Of a DNA stretch of 64,000 bases, positions 1-8,949 are shown in pieces. Both the position numbers and the translations under genes were made by a program. How positions within the stretch are numbered: position 1 is the first letter of the stretch; each line of letters opens with the position of its first letter. The notes beneath the pieces are model-generated. The model was not told where the DNA came from, searched no databases, and saw nothing but the letters and a program-made list of their open reading frames with translations. This stretch comes from an uncultured Alistipes sp. (GTDB lineage Bacteria; Bacteroidota; Bacteroidia; Bacteroidales; Rikenellaceae), in contig NZ_CASFQD010000015.1 in assembly GCF_949296715.1 (NCBI RefSeq), positions 48,134 through 112,133 of the forward strand. Reading direction: 5' to 3'.

Positions 1-647
1 TGGTACGAACTGCAGTCCTCGCGGAAGTGGTTTTTCATCGTGATGTCGGCATGACGCACGGCCACGTCGCGGTATTTCGGGTCTCCGGTGTGCTTCGAGG
101 CCCAGAAGAGCATCTCCAGGTTCATCATGTTGTCGATGATGACCGGGTAGTTCCACTCGCCGAAGTCCCACGAGCGGATCAGGCCGATGGCCGGGTCGCA
201 GCGCGAGATGAGGCTGTTGGCGGCCTCGACGATCACCTCGGCCGAGTGGGCGTCGTGCTCGATGAGCTGCTGGTTGCCGAAGCTGCAGAAGACCATGAAG
301 CCCAGGTCGTGCGTCCCCTTATAATATTGTATTCCCTCCAGCCGTTCGGTATACTTGCGCGCGGCGGCATGGAGCGTCTCGTCGCCCGTCAGCCCGTAGC
401 AGAGCCACAGCGAGCCGGGGAAGAAGCCGCTGGTCCAGTCCTTGGCGTCGATGCACTTGAATTTGGGCATCAGCGAACGCGGGAAGCCCGGGAGGGTGTC
501 GAATTCGGCTGCGGCCTGTTCGAGCTGGAAACGCGCGCAGTCGATGCCGCGTTTCACGGCGGCGACTTTCGGATCACGGTCTGCGGTGCAGGAGGCCAGG
601 GCGAAAAAGGCCAGCAGGCCGAGAGTCGGAAGCAGATTTTTTCTCAT
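1..647 (-). CDS. GH88 family unsaturated glucuronyl hydrolase, partial lipoprotein
   Basis: The gene runs off the left edge, so only the N-terminal 215 residues are visible. It begins MRKNLLPTLGLL and has a lipobox (LASC) near residue 19, so it is probably a surface or periplasmic lipoprotein. The segments WTSGFFPGSLWL, HDLGFMVFCSFGN and IDNMMNLEMLFWASK match the alpha/alpha-barrel of glycoside hydrolase family 88. That family removes delta-4,5-unsaturated uronic acid from oligosaccharides left by polysaccharide lyases. The Asp residues in the HDLGF and IDNMMN segments are candidate catalytic acids by family knowledge. A -7 box lies about 45 bases upstream. The kduI-kduD pair at 31-33 kb would process the released uronate, but it is a separate transcription unit. 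The exact substrate cannot be told. Confidence 0.85.
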   Translation of the reverse strand, partial: MRKNLLPTLGLLAFFALASCTADRDPKVAAVKRGIDCARFQLEQAAAEFDTLPGFPRSLMPKFKCIDAKDWTSGFFPGSLWLCYGLTGDETLHAAARKYTERLEGIQYYKGTHDLGFMVFCSFGNQQLIEHDAHSAEVIVEAANSLISRCDPAIGLIRSWDFGEWNYPVIIDNMMNLEMLFWASKHTGDPKYRDVAVRHADITMKNHFREDCSSY

Positions 648-689
648 TCGGTTTCGGTATTAGTTCAGGTTAGACATTTTATCGCAATA

Positions 690-697
690 CAAAAATA
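690..697 (-). promoter_or_regulatory. -7 box for the GH88 gene
   Basis: TATTTTTG on the minus strand fits the Bacteroidetes TAnnTTTG consensus, about 43 bases upstream of the GH88 start. Confidence 0.55.
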
Positions 698-834
698 TCG
701 AAAGGCTGCCGGAGAGAGGCCGAGAATTACATAATTGATTTTCAAAACCGCTCAAAAAGGCTTCGATTTTGTGCAGACAAATATTGAATTTGTCCAAAAC
801 GGGCCTCCGAGGGCCCTGTGACGGGGGGTCCGTA

Positions 835-884
835 CAAACAACAAAACGCGGGGGAACCGCACCTCCACGTGCGATTCCCCCGCG
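835..884 (-). terminator. Intrinsic terminator of the MBL-SDR operon
   Basis: Arms 847-856 and 875-884 form a perfect 10-bp GC-rich stem, and a second 5-bp stem (858-862 with 869-873) sits inside it. On the minus strand it is followed by a U-rich tail (TTTTGTTGTTTG). It lies just downstream of the SDR stop. Confidence 0.75.
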
Positions 885-915
885 CTCGGCGGCGGAAAAA
901 GTATCCGGCGGACCG

Positions 916-1731
916 TTATTTGAAGGGTGAATCCGGCTCTTTGGACATCACCCAGTAGAACATCCGGTCGAGGAACGCCGGGGCGAACTTCTTGACGAAA
1001 TGGGTCGCGCGCCCCTCGGCCTCCATCAGGCAGAGGCGCTTGCGGCGCAGGATGCCGCGCCCCACGATGCGGGCCACCTGCTCGGCCGTCATCATCTTCG
1101 ACTCGTCACGCGGCGTCTCGCCCTGCTGCGACCCGTCGGCCGTGAGGGCCGAGAAGCGGACGTTCGACGCCGTGAAGCCCGGGCAGGCGATCATCACGTG
1201 CAGTCCCTTCTTGAGGTTCTCGATGCGCAGCGTCTCCAGGAAGCCCGTCATGGCGTACTTCGAGGCCGAATAACCCGTGCGGCCGGGCAGTCCGTGCAGT
1301 CCCGCCACCGACGAGATGCCGACGATCGAGCCCTTCGTCGCCTGCAGATACGGCAGCGCATACTTGCAGCAGTTGACCGCGCCCCAGAAATTCACGTCCA
1401 TGAGCCGGTGCAACACCGAAAGGTCCACGTCGTCGAAGATCGCACGCATCGAGAGCCCCGCATTGCAGATCAGCACGTCGATGCGCCCGTATTCGCGCAC
1501 GGCCGTGTCGATGAGCGCGCGGCACTCCTCGGGTACCGTAACGTCCACGCCGCAGTAGACGGCCTGACCGCCCCGCGAGCGGATATCCCCCGCGATGAGC
1601 TGCAACTTCTGCACGCTGCGCGCGCCCAGCACCACCCGGGCGCCCTCCGCGGCGTAGACCCGGGCCATTGCCTCGCCGATACCCGACGAAGCGCCGGTGA
1701 TCACGATCACCTTCTCCTTGAGTGTTTTCAT
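916..1731 (-). CDS. SDR family oxidoreductase
   Basis: A 271-aa short-chain dehydrogenase/reductase of classical length. The N-terminal Rossmann motif TGASSGIG (residues about 13-20) binds NAD(P)H, CNAGLS is the structural NAG motif, and YSASK after GISSVAG gives the catalytic Ser-Tyr-Lys set. The C-terminal tail (FVKKFAPAFLDRMFYWVM) is basic and hydrophobic, as in membrane-associated SDRs of the DhrB/short-chain acyl type. The gene starts 4 bases after the upstream MBL hydrolase stop, so the two are certainly co-transcribed. The substrate cannot be read from sequence. Confidence 0.85.
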   Translation of the reverse strand: MKTLKEKVIVITGASSGIGEAMARVYAAEGARVVLGARSVQKLQLIAGDIRSRGGQAVYCGVDVTVPEECRALIDTAVREYGRIDVLICNAGLSMRAIFDDVDLSVLHRLMDVNFWGAVNCCKYALPYLQATKGSIVGISSVAGLHGLPGRTGYSASKYAMTGFLETLRIENLKKGLHVMIACPGFTASNVRFSALTADGSQQGETPRDESKMMTAEQVARIVGRGILRRKRLCLMEAEGRATHFVKKFAPAFLDRMFYWVMSKEPDSPFK

Positions 1732-1735
1732 TGTG

Positions 1736-2542
1736 TCAGATTGAATTTTCCTCCTCCCGGCCGCCGACCTCCACGCTCAAGCCGTCCCAGGCGAGCCGGA
1801 CGCCCGGAGGCATCGTCGGCTCCGTCGCGGCGTGCAGCCCGATTTCGTGGGACATGTGCGTGAGGTAGGCCGCACGCGGCGCAACGCGGCGGATGAGCGC
1901 CAGGGCCTCGGCCACATTGAAATGCGACGGATGCTCCTTGAAACGCAGGGCGTTGACCACCAGGGTGTCCACCCCGGCGAGCTTCTCCACCTCGGCATCG
2001 GCGATCGTCTTGAAATCGGTCAGGTAGGCCAGCGGCCCGATGCGGTAGCCCGTCACGGTGAACCGCTCCGAGTGGCGGCCCGACACGGGCACGACCTCCA
2101 CCCCGCAGACCGTGAACGGCCGCTCCGTGTCGATCTCGTGCAGTTCGATCTCGGGAGCCCCGCGGTACTTGTCCTGCTCGAAGGCGTAGTCGAAATCCTT
2201 GCGCACGCACGCCAGCGTCCGCGGCGCGGCATAGATGTCCACGCGGTGGATCGTCGGCGGGTAGTCAACGAAATTGAAGGCCCGCACGTCGTCCAGACCG
2301 CCGATGTGGTCCTTGTGCTCGTGCGTCAGCAGGATGCCGTCGATGTGCCGCACGCCGGCGCGGAGCATCTGGTAGCGGAAATCGGGCCCGGCGTCGATGA
2401 CCAGCCGCACGCCGCGCGTCTCGACCATGGCCGAGGTGCGCAGGCGCCGGTCCCGGGGGTCGGGCGACGCACAGACCCCGCAGCGGCAGCCGATGACGGG
2501 CACGCCCTGCGAAGTACCGGTTCCCAGAAATGTGAGTCTCAT
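1736..2542 (-). CDS. MBL fold metallo-hydrolase (PhnP-like)
   Basis: A 268-aa protein when started at MRLTFLGTGTSQG. A start 12 codons upstream is possible, but the GTGTSQG motif normally lies at the very N-terminus of this family. The metallo-beta-lactamase motif THEHKDHIGGLDD supplies the HxHxDH zinc ligands; GCRCGVCASP resembles the extra cysteine zinc site of PhnP-type phosphodiesterases. Later SGRHSE and YLTHMSHE supply further metal-ligand histidines. The likely reaction is hydrolysis of a phosphodiester, perhaps a cyclic nucleotide or nucleic acid end, but the substrate is unknown. It is first in a two-gene operon with the SDR gene. Confidence 0.85.
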   Translation of the reverse strand: MRLTFLGTGTSQGVPVIGCRCGVCASPDPRDRRLRTSAMVETRGVRLVIDAGPDFRYQMLRAGVRHIDGILLTHEHKDHIGGLDDVRAFNFVDYPPTIHRVDIYAAPRTLACVRKDFDYAFEQDKYRGAPEIELHEIDTERPFTVCGVEVVPVSGRHSERFTVTGYRIGPLAYLTDFKTIADAEVEKLAGVDTLVVNALRFKEHPSHFNVAEALALIRRVAPRAAYLTHMSHEIGLHAATEPTMPPGVRLAWDGLSVEVGGREEENSI

Positions 2543-2942
2543 GGCGGCAAATTTAATAAAAATATGGCAACGGCGCACCGCCGGGCGGAAGAATCACCGC
2601 AAAGGGGGTGTCGACCGGTGCCGGAAGCGTCTTATGTACCTTTTGCAACCGCAAATATACGTTTTGAGAGATCGGAAAGGCTCCGTCCGGATAATTTTGC
2701 AGTACGGAAGCGGGGCAACACCCGCAACCGTTCCACCCATCAAAAAACAAACCCATCCGGACGTCCCGATCCGTGCGACGTCCATCCGACGGATGCGGAA
2801 TCGCAATACTTTCTGCGCCTGGAAGTTGCGATCCGCATTCCGTTTTTTTCAGGGCCCGGCGGACGCCCGCATCTCCCCGGCCGGAGAGACCCGGAGCGAA
2901 AAAAATTTTCATTTTCGGTATTTTTTTCGTACCTTGTTATTG
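2543..2942. other. Divergent intergenic region, MBL operon / AraC gene
   Basis: These 400 bases hold a clear minus-strand -7 box and, just before 2943, the sequence GTACCTTGTTATTG, which resembles a plus-strand -7 box lying almost on the AraC start codon. Open frames across the region have no recognisable protein features. Confidence 0.5.
2652..2659 (-). promoter_or_regulatory. -7 box for the MBL-SDR operon
   Basis: TATATTTG on the minus strand matches TAnnTTTG, about 110 bases before the MBL start codon. Confidence 0.6.
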
Positions 2943-4196
2943 ATGTATCGCTATGCACTGACATATTTTCTCAACGGGGCGTCGCTCATGTTCTTCCTGG
3001 CGGGTTGCATCCGCGTGGCGGGCTATGCCCGCAGGACCAATTCGAAGCCCCACCTGCTCTTTGCCATCTGCATGGGGTGGATGGCCCTGATCCAGGTCAA
3101 GGAGTTCTTCTGCAACTTCATCCCCTTCTACAACTACGAGGTGCTCGGCCCCGCCTTCACCTTTCCGGACCTCTTCACGGTGCCGCTGCTGTCGCTCTTC
3201 TTCTTCGAGCTGGTCATGCCCGGACGAATCGACTTGCGCTACGCCCTGCGGCTGCTCGCCCCCTTCCTGCTGCTCGGAGGCATCTATGCCCTGACGCTCT
3301 GCTTCCAGCCGCGCACGGTCTACGAATCGATGGAGTCGCTCGTCGATGACCTGCCCGCCGTACAGCCCACCGTGCTGCTCCTCTACACGGTCTACGCCGC
3401 CGGATACTGCCTCTTCGCATTCATCCGCATCGTCCGCTTCTCGCTGCTCTACGCCGAGCAGATCGCCCAGGCATACTCCTTCACCGAACGCATCCACCTG
3501 CGCTGGATGCGCTGGATGTCGGGCATTCTGGCCTTCTACCTGATCTCCTACGTCGGCATCATCTCGTTCACGATATCGGGCGTCTACATCGTCTTCACGT
3601 TCGCCATGTCATTGAGCGTCTGGGCCCTGCTATACAGCTGCATCATGCAGTACCGCATCCCGAAGATCATCCTCAACTACTGGCAGTCGCAGCCCGCCGC
3701 GGAGCCGCAGTCCGAGGAGAACATCTCGGAGAAGAACGAACGGATCGAAAACCTGCGCCGACAGGTCGACGAGGCCATCGGGACGCGGCAGCTCTACCTC
3801 AACCCGGGGCTGACGATCGTGGACCTGGCCGCCGAATGCGGGACCAACCGCACGCACCTCTCGCAGTTCTTCAACAACGAGTTGGGGCTCTCCTTCCGCG
3901 ACTACATCAACCGCCGCCGCGTGGAGCACGCCGTGCAGCTGATGACCGAACGGAACTACAAGATCGACGAGCTGGCCCTGCTCTCGGGCTTCGGCAGCAC
4001 CACGACCTTCTACCGGGCCTTCGCCCGGGAAAAGGGCATGACGCCCCAAAAATGGCAGGAGCAGCACGCAGCCGAAGCGCCGCACGGCGAAGCGGAAGGC
4101 CTCGCCTCCGGAGCCGCCGAAGCGGCCGGAAAGACGGATGCAACCGAGGCTACCGGAGAAGCGGATGCGGCCGAGGCGTTCGCCCCGAGCGAATAG
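2943..4196 (+). CDS. Membrane-anchored AraC family transcriptional regulator
   Basis: A 417-aa protein started at MYRYALTYF; the open frame continues upstream but that stretch is not protein-like. The first ~240 residues form about six or seven hydrophobic segments (for example LFTVPLLSLFFFELVM and GVYIVFTFAMSLSVWALLY). A linker follows, then a C-terminal AraC helix-turn-helix pair (TIVDLAAECGTNRTHLSQFF and IDELALLSGFGSTTTFYRAF, about residues 290-385). The tail is Ala/Glu-rich low complexity. Membrane-bound AraC proteins of this layout are common in Bacteroidales; targets cannot be inferred. A frameshifted paralogue of the same design lies at 39.6-40.8 kb. Confidence 0.85.
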   Translation: MYRYALTYFLNGASLMFFLAGCIRVAGYARRTNSKPHLLFAICMGWMALIQVKEFFCNFIPFYNYEVLGPAFTFPDLFTVPLLSLFFFELVMPGRIDLRYALRLLAPFLLLGGIYALTLCFQPRTVYESMESLVDDLPAVQPTVLLLYTVYAAGYCLFAFIRIVRFSLLYAEQIAQAYSFTERIHLRWMRWMSGILAFYLISYVGIISFTISGVYIVFTFAMSLSVWALLYSCIMQYRIPKIILNYWQSQPAAEPQSEENISEKNERIENLRRQVDEAIGTRQLYLNPGLTIVDLAAECGTNRTHLSQFFNNELGLSFRDYINRRRVEHAVQLMTERNYKIDELALLSGFGSTTTFYRAFAREKGMTPQKWQEQHAAEAPHGEAEGLASGAAEAAGKTDATEATGEADAAEAFAPSE

Positions 4197-4209
4197 CAAC
4201 CCGACCGGC

Positions 4210-4335
4210 CGGTCCCGCCACACCAGTTCCGTCACATCGGTCCCGTCACATCGGTCCCGTCACATCGGTCCCGCCACACCGGTCCTGCCACACAGGTCCC
4301 GTCACACAGGTCCCGTCACACAGGTCCCGTCACAC
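4210..4335. repeat. 14-bp tandem repeat, nine units
   Basis: Nine head-to-tail 14-bp units run without interruption. The commonest forms are cggtcccgtcacat, cggtcccgccacac and aggtcccgtcacac. The array begins 13 bases after the AraC stop and ends just before a terminator hairpin. Neighbouring units are more alike than distant ones, as expected from slippage. Confidence 0.95.
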
Positions 4336-4346
4336 CTCCTGCACAC

Positions 4347-4385
4347 GGAAGCCGGCGGCTCATCCGAAATGAACCGCCGGCTTCC
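4347..4385. terminator. Bidirectional hairpin between convergent AraC and RND operons
   Basis: ggaagccggcgg at 4347-4358 pairs perfectly with ccgccggcttcc at 4374-4385 (12 bp, 15-base loop). It sits between two convergent transcription units; there is no long T-run on either side. Confidence 0.6.
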
Positions 4386-4403
4386 GCGCTGCCGCAACGC
4401 CAC

Positions 4404-4697
4404 TCACATCGCCTGCTCGATATTCCAGACAAAGGCGCGCGAACCCTGCATGCGGGTGGCGGCGTCCATCTCCCGGAAAGCCTCCAGCAGCGGCGCAACC
4501 TGCTCATCGCCGACGATGGCCAGAATCGAGGCGTTCATCGAGGGCCAGGCGTGCGTTCCGTAGTGGGGTTCGCCGTCGACCGAGCCGCGGCCCTCGGTCA
4601 GCGCCCAGCGCGTGAAACCGCGGATGCCCTGCCGGTCCAGAATGGCATTCACCCGGTCGGTCAGAGCCTGGTTATAGGAGAGAAATACTGCTTTCAT
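4404..4697 (-). CDS. PG0541 family transporter-associated protein
   Basis: A 97-aa soluble protein beginning MKAVFLSYNQALTDRV. It resembles the small PG0541-type proteins found after RND efflux genes in Bacteroidetes, with the conserved-looking segment GEPHYGTHAWPSMN. The fold looks like a small ferredoxin-like or GlnB-like domain; that is an inference. It is the last gene of the efflux operon, 14 bases after the RND permease. Its role is unknown; a regulatory or assembly function for the pump is a guess from context. Confidence 0.75.
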   Translation of the reverse strand: MKAVFLSYNQALTDRVNAILDRQGIRGFTRWALTEGRGSVDGEPHYGTHAWPSMNASILAIVGDEQVAPLLEAFREMDAATRMQGSRAFVWNIEQAM

Positions 4698-4711
4698 GGT
4701 CTGTCTTGCAT

Positions 4712-7700
4712 TTATTGGTTGTCCGTGTCCTGTGCCGCGGCGAGACGCGCCTGCTTCTCACGGGCCTTGCGCTGCGAGCGGTTCACCAGAATCGAATAGA
4801 GCGCCGGCACGATGAAGAGCGTCAGAATCGTCGAGAAGGTCAGGCCGCCGATTACGGCAATGCCCATCGGCTGCCACGTCTCCGACCCGGCGCCCGTGCC
4901 GATGGCCAGCGGCAGCATGCCCAGAATCGTCGTGAACGAGGTCATGAGCACCGGACGCAGACGGCTTCTGCCGCCGGCAATCACGGCGTCGAAAACGCCC
5001 GAACCGCGCTCGATGAGCAGGTTCATGTAGTCGACCATCACGATGCCGTTCTTCGTGACGATGCCCACGAGCATGATGGCGCCGATCAGGGCGATGAGCG
5101 ACAGCGGCGTGGAGGTCATCCACAGCGCCAGGAAGACGCCCGTGAAGGCGAACGGGATGGTGAACATGATGATGAAGGGGAACTTCAGCGACTCGAACTG
5201 CGTGGCCATGACGATGTAGACGAGCAGGATGATGAGGATGAGCAGCATGCCCAGGTCGGAGAAGGCGTCGCCCTGGTCCTCGACCGTACCGCCCACCTCG
5301 AGATCGACGCCGTCCGGCACGGCATAGCCGTCGATGAGCCGCTGCGCCTCGGCCACCACGTCGCCCAGCGCCACACCGGCCCCGAGCGACGACTCGACGG
5401 AGATGACACGCTGGCGGTTCTCGCGCTGGATCTCCGGCGCGGCGAACTCCTCCTGCACGTGCCCCACCTCGCGGAGCTTCACGGGGCGGCCCTGCGCGTT
5501 GTAGAGCGTGATGTTCTCCACATCCTCGATGCGCGTGCGGAACGGCTCGGCATAGCGCACGACGATGTCGTACTCGTCGCCGTCCTCGCGGTACTTCGAC
5601 GCCACGAGGCCGTCGATGCGGTTGCGCACGGCCTGCGACGCCGTGGCGCTGTTCATGCCGTAATAGGAGAGGCGGTCGCGGTCGAAGACGACGTTGTACT
5701 CCGGACGCAGGTCGTCGCGCGAGAGCTTCACGTCGCGCACGCCCGGAAGCGTCCGCATCTTCTCCTTCAGGTCGTTCGCGATGGCGTTCGTCTGGTCCAT
5801 GTCGTAGCCGAAGACCTTGATGTCCACCGTGGCCGCACCGCCCACCATGCCGCCCATCGCGCCGCCGGGCGTAACCGTGTACTGGCGTATCTCGGGAATC
5901 CCGTCGAGGTCCTTGCGCAGCAGGTCCGAAATCACGTAGATCGACCGCCCGCGCTGCTCGACGTCCGTCAGGCGGATGTTGTAGTTGATGATGTGCGAAC
6001 CGGTGGTCTGCATCGCCGCAAAGGCGTTGTCCGAGGAGTTCGCTCCGGCCGAGGCCGAGACGAGCACGACTTCGGGATACTTCGCATAGAGGATGCTGTC
6101 GATCTGCCGCGCGATGCGCGAGGTGTACTCCACGGAGATGTTCTGTTCGAGCTCCACGGTCGCCGCGATGCGGTTGTTGTCCGACGGCGGAAAAAACTCC
6201 GTGGGCACCTGCGTGACGAGCCCCAGCGAGACGACGAAGAGCCCCATCATCGAGAAGACCGAGATGCGGCGGTGATGCACGACCCAGTCGAGCGACCGCG
6301 CATAGGCGTCGTCGAGCCACGTCAGCGCCCGGTCGACGGGCTTGTAGATGACACCCAGCCCCCTGTAGTCGTGCACGCCGCCCTCGCTGCGGAGCATGTA
6401 GGCCGACATCATCGGGGTGAGCGAGATGGCCGCGGTCGTCGAGACGCAGACCACGATCGTCACGATCCAGCCCAGCTCGCGGAAGAGGATGCCCGCCATA
6501 CCCGGCACCATCGTCAGCGGCAGGAACACCGCGACGACCACGAGCGTCGTGGCGATGACCGAGAGCCACACCTCGTTGGTGGCGTAGATGGCCGCCTCCT
6601 TCGGGCTCGAGCCCCGCTCGATGTGGGTGGTGATGTTCTCCAGCACCACGATGGCGTCGTCGACGACCATGCCGATGGCGATCGAGAGCGACGAGAGCGA
6701 GATGATGTTGATCGTCGAGCCCGTGGCGAAGAGGTAGATGAACGAGCAGATCAGCGACACGGGGATCGTCATGCAGATAATCAGCGTGGCGCGCCACCGC
6801 CCGAGAAAAGCCATCACGACGAGCACCACGAAGATGAAGGCGTAGAGCACCGTCTCCGAGAGCGAGTGGATGGCGTCGGTGATCTCCTGCGATCCCTCGA
6901 AGATGAGCTCCATCTTCACGTCCTTGGGCAGCGACTTCTGGATTGCGGGCAGGCGCCGCTGAATCTCGCGGACGATGTTCACCGTATTGGCGCCCGACTG
7001 CTTCTGGAACATCACGCGCACGCCCCGCTGGCCGTTCACGCGTTCGTCCATCGTCGCCTTCTCGAGCGTGTCGCGGATCTCGGCCACGTCCGTGAGCATC
7101 ACCGTGCGCCCCCCGGCATTCGAGACGACGACCTTGCGCAGCACGTCCGAAAGGTCGAACTCGCCGTCGGCCTTGATGTTGAAGGTGTTGTTGCCGATGT
7201 CGATCGTGCCGCTCGGGATGTTGACGTTCTCGGCGGCGATGATCTGCCCGAGCTGCTCGACCGAGAGGCCGTAGGCATCGAGCTTCGTGGGGTCGACGTT
7301 GACCTGCACCTCACGCTCCGGCGCCCCGATGACCGACACGGCGCCCACGCCGTCGACGCGGTTCAGGACGTTGACCAGCTTGTCGTCGAGAATCTTGCTC
7401 AATGCAGGATAGCTCTCCTCGGCCGTCACGGCAAGCATCATAATCGGCATCATCGAGGTCGAGAACTTGAAAATCGTCGGGTAGTCGACCTCGTCGGGCA
7501 GCATCGACTGCACGCGCGAGACCACGTCGCGGATTTCGTTGGCCCCCTCGTTCAGGTCGGAGCCGTACTCGAACTCGACGTTGATGAGCGAGACGTTGTC
7601 CTGCGACTTGGAGGTCAGTTTCTTGAGGTTGTTCACCGTGTTCAGGTTGTCCTCCAGCACACGCGTGATGTTGGTCTCGATGTCGGCGGCATTGGCGCCG

Positions 7701-7855
7701 GGATACATCGTGATGACCGATATCTGGGGTATCTCGATCTCGGGATACTGGTCCACGGAGAGCCTCGACAGCGAGAAGAGTCCGAAGACCATCACGCCGA
7801 CGAAGAGCAGGACCGTGGAGATCGGTTTGCGAACGGCACTTTCGTAGATTTTCAT
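4712..7855 (-). CDS. Efflux RND transporter permease subunit (HAE1 type)
   Basis: A 1047-aa inner-membrane proton/drug antiporter of typical AcrB/MexB length. It starts MKIYESAVRKPISTVLLFVG, the usual RND first helix. The two halves each carry a large periplasmic loop and a bundle of membrane helices. GMVVDDAIVVLENI is the helix-4 motif with the paired Asp residues used for proton relay, and GIVTKNGIVMVDYMN is its counterpart in the second half. It should work with the adaptor and TolC encoded immediately upstream to form a tripartite pump. Substrates cannot be told. It follows the adaptor gene by 55 bases. Confidence 0.95.
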   Translation of the reverse strand: MKIYESAVRKPISTVLLFVGVMVFGLFSLSRLSVDQYPEIEIPQISVITMYPGANAADIETNITRVLEDNLNTVNNLKKLTSKSQDNVSLINVEFEYGSDLNEGANEIRDVVSRVQSMLPDEVDYPTIFKFSTSMMPIMMLAVTAEESYPALSKILDDKLVNVLNRVDGVGAVSVIGAPEREVQVNVDPTKLDAYGLSVEQLGQIIAAENVNIPSGTIDIGNNTFNIKADGEFDLSDVLRKVVVSNAGGRTVMLTDVAEIRDTLEKATMDERVNGQRGVRVMFQKQSGANTVNIVREIQRRLPAIQKSLPKDVKMELIFEGSQEITDAIHSLSETVLYAFIFVVLVVMAFLGRWRATLIICMTIPVSLICSFIYLFATGSTINIISLSSLSIAIGMVVDDAIVVLENITTHIERGSSPKEAAIYATNEVWLSVIATTLVVVAVFLPLTMVPGMAGILFRELGWIVTIVVCVSTTAAISLTPMMSAYMLRSEGGVHDYRGLGVIYKPVDRALTWLDDAYARSLDWVVHHRRISVFSMMGLFVVSLGLVTQVPTEFFPPSDNNRIAATVELEQNISVEYTSRIARQIDSILYAKYPEVVLVSASAGANSSDNAFAAMQTTGSHIINYNIRLTDVEQRGRSIYVISDLLRKDLDGIPEIRQYTVTPGGAMGGMVGGAATVDIKVFGYDMDQTNAIANDLKEKMRTLPGVRDVKLSRDDLRPEYNVVFDRDRLSYYGMNSATASQAVRNRIDGLVASKYREDGDEYDIVVRYAEPFRTRIEDVENITLYNAQGRPVKLREVGHVQEEFAAPEIQRENRQRVISVESSLGAGVALGDVVAEAQRLIDGYAVPDGVDLEVGGTVEDQGDAFSDLGMLLILIILLVYIVMATQFESLKFPFIIMFTIPFAFTGVFLALWMTSTPLSLIALIGAIMLVGIVTKNGIVMVDYMNLLIERGSGVFDAVIAGGRSRLRPVLMTSFTTILGMLPLAIGTGAGSETWQPMGIAVIGGLTFSTILTLFIVPALYSILVNRSQRKAREKQARLAAAQDTDNQ

Positions 7856-7910
7856 GGATCAGGGGCGCCCCGGGCGCATTTTACGTTTCGACTTGTGAGC
7901 GGAGGGCGGG

Positions 7911-8942
7911 TTATTCGTCGAGCACCTCGACCGCAGCGCCGTCATAGAGCCGCGAGAGCGCCGTCGTGGCGACCTGCTCGCCCGGCGCGACACCCCGCAG
8001 GATGTCCACACGGTCGCCGATCTGCCGCCCGACCTCCACCGAACGGCGCTCGGCCACCGTATCGCCGACGATGACGTAGAGGTAGCGCTCGGCCGTGCCG
8101 ACCTGCTTCTGGATGGCAACGTCCGGAACGAGCGTGCCGGGCTTCTCCCCCATGTCGAAGGTCGTGCGGGCGTACATGCCCGGACGCAGCGTCCCCCGCG
8201 TGTTGGGCACGCGCACCTCAACCCGGAAGGTGCGCGTCGCGGCATCGAGCGCCGGGTAGATCAGCGACACCGTCCCGGTGAACTCCTCGTCGGGGAAGAT
8301 GTCCACCCGCAGGTCGACCGGCATGCCGACCTTCACCTCGGGATAGTACTGCTCCGAGATGTTGACCAGCACCTTCAGCGGGTCGATCTGCATCACGTGC
8401 AGAATCGGCTGCCCGGTGAGCAGGTCCCCGGCCTCGGCATTGCGCGCCGTGACCACGCCCGTCAGGGGCGAGCGGTACTCGATGTTGCGCTTGAGGTTGG
8501 CGACCACCTCGCGCTGCACGTCGAGCTGGGCCCGCGCCTGCTGAATCTGCTGCGCCGAGATGCCGCCCGCCTCGTAGACGGGCAGCAGGCGGTTGTAGTC
8601 GTCCTCGATCGTGCGCAGCTGCACGAGCTGCTGCGTATACTGCGTCGGGTCGAGCGTCACGAGCAGGTCGCCCTCCCGCACGGCGTCGCCCACGTCGACC
8701 AGGATGCGGTCGATATGCACGCCCGAGGCCGCCGGCGTGATATCGTTCTCGCGGAAGGGTTCGATCTCCGAGGTGAAGACCTCCGTCAGGCGCACGGGCG
8801 TCGGATCCGCAGCCACGGACTTCGTCAGCACCGCCGCGGCGGTCTGCTCGGCAACGGCGGCGCCCCGGCCCCCGCATGCGGTCAGCACCCCGGCCGCCGC
8901 AATCAGAATCAGGATTTGCTTCATGGTATCTTGCAGTTTCAT
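7911..8942 (-). CDS. Efflux RND transporter periplasmic adaptor subunit
   Basis: A 343-aa membrane fusion protein. The signal region (MKQILILIAAAGVLTAC) has a lipobox Cys, so it is a lipoprotein tethered in the periplasm. The order beta-barrel/lipoyl half (VDVGDAVREGDLLVTLDPTQ), alpha-helical hairpin, second lipoyl half and C-terminal membrane-proximal domain fits HlyD/AcrA adaptors. The start is uncertain: MKLQDT at 8942 begins 7 bases after the tolC stop, and MKQILI at 8924 would give a more standard signal peptide. It connects the RND pump to the outer-membrane channel. Confidence 0.93.
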   Translation of the reverse strand: MKLQDTMKQILILIAAAGVLTACGGRGAAVAEQTAAAVLTKSVAADPTPVRLTEVFTSEIEPFRENDITPAASGVHIDRILVDVGDAVREGDLLVTLDPTQYTQQLVQLRTIEDDYNRLLPVYEAGGISAQQIQQARAQLDVQREVVANLKRNIEYRSPLTGVVTARNAEAGDLLTGQPILHVMQIDPLKVLVNISEQYYPEVKVGMPVDLRVDIFPDEEFTGTVSLIYPALDAATRTFRVEVRVPNTRGTLRPGMYARTTFDMGEKPGTLVPDVAIQKQVGTAERYLYVIVGDTVAERRSVEVGRQIGDRVDILRGVAPGEQVATTALSRLYDGAAVEVLDE

Positions 8943-8949
8943 TTCGTCG

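Noticed and set aside
4706..8074. A very long open frame (over 1100 codons) opposite the RND transporter gene.
   Set aside because: It is a GC-bias shadow: the translation is mostly Arg, His, Asp and Val and mirrors the codon usage of the true gene.
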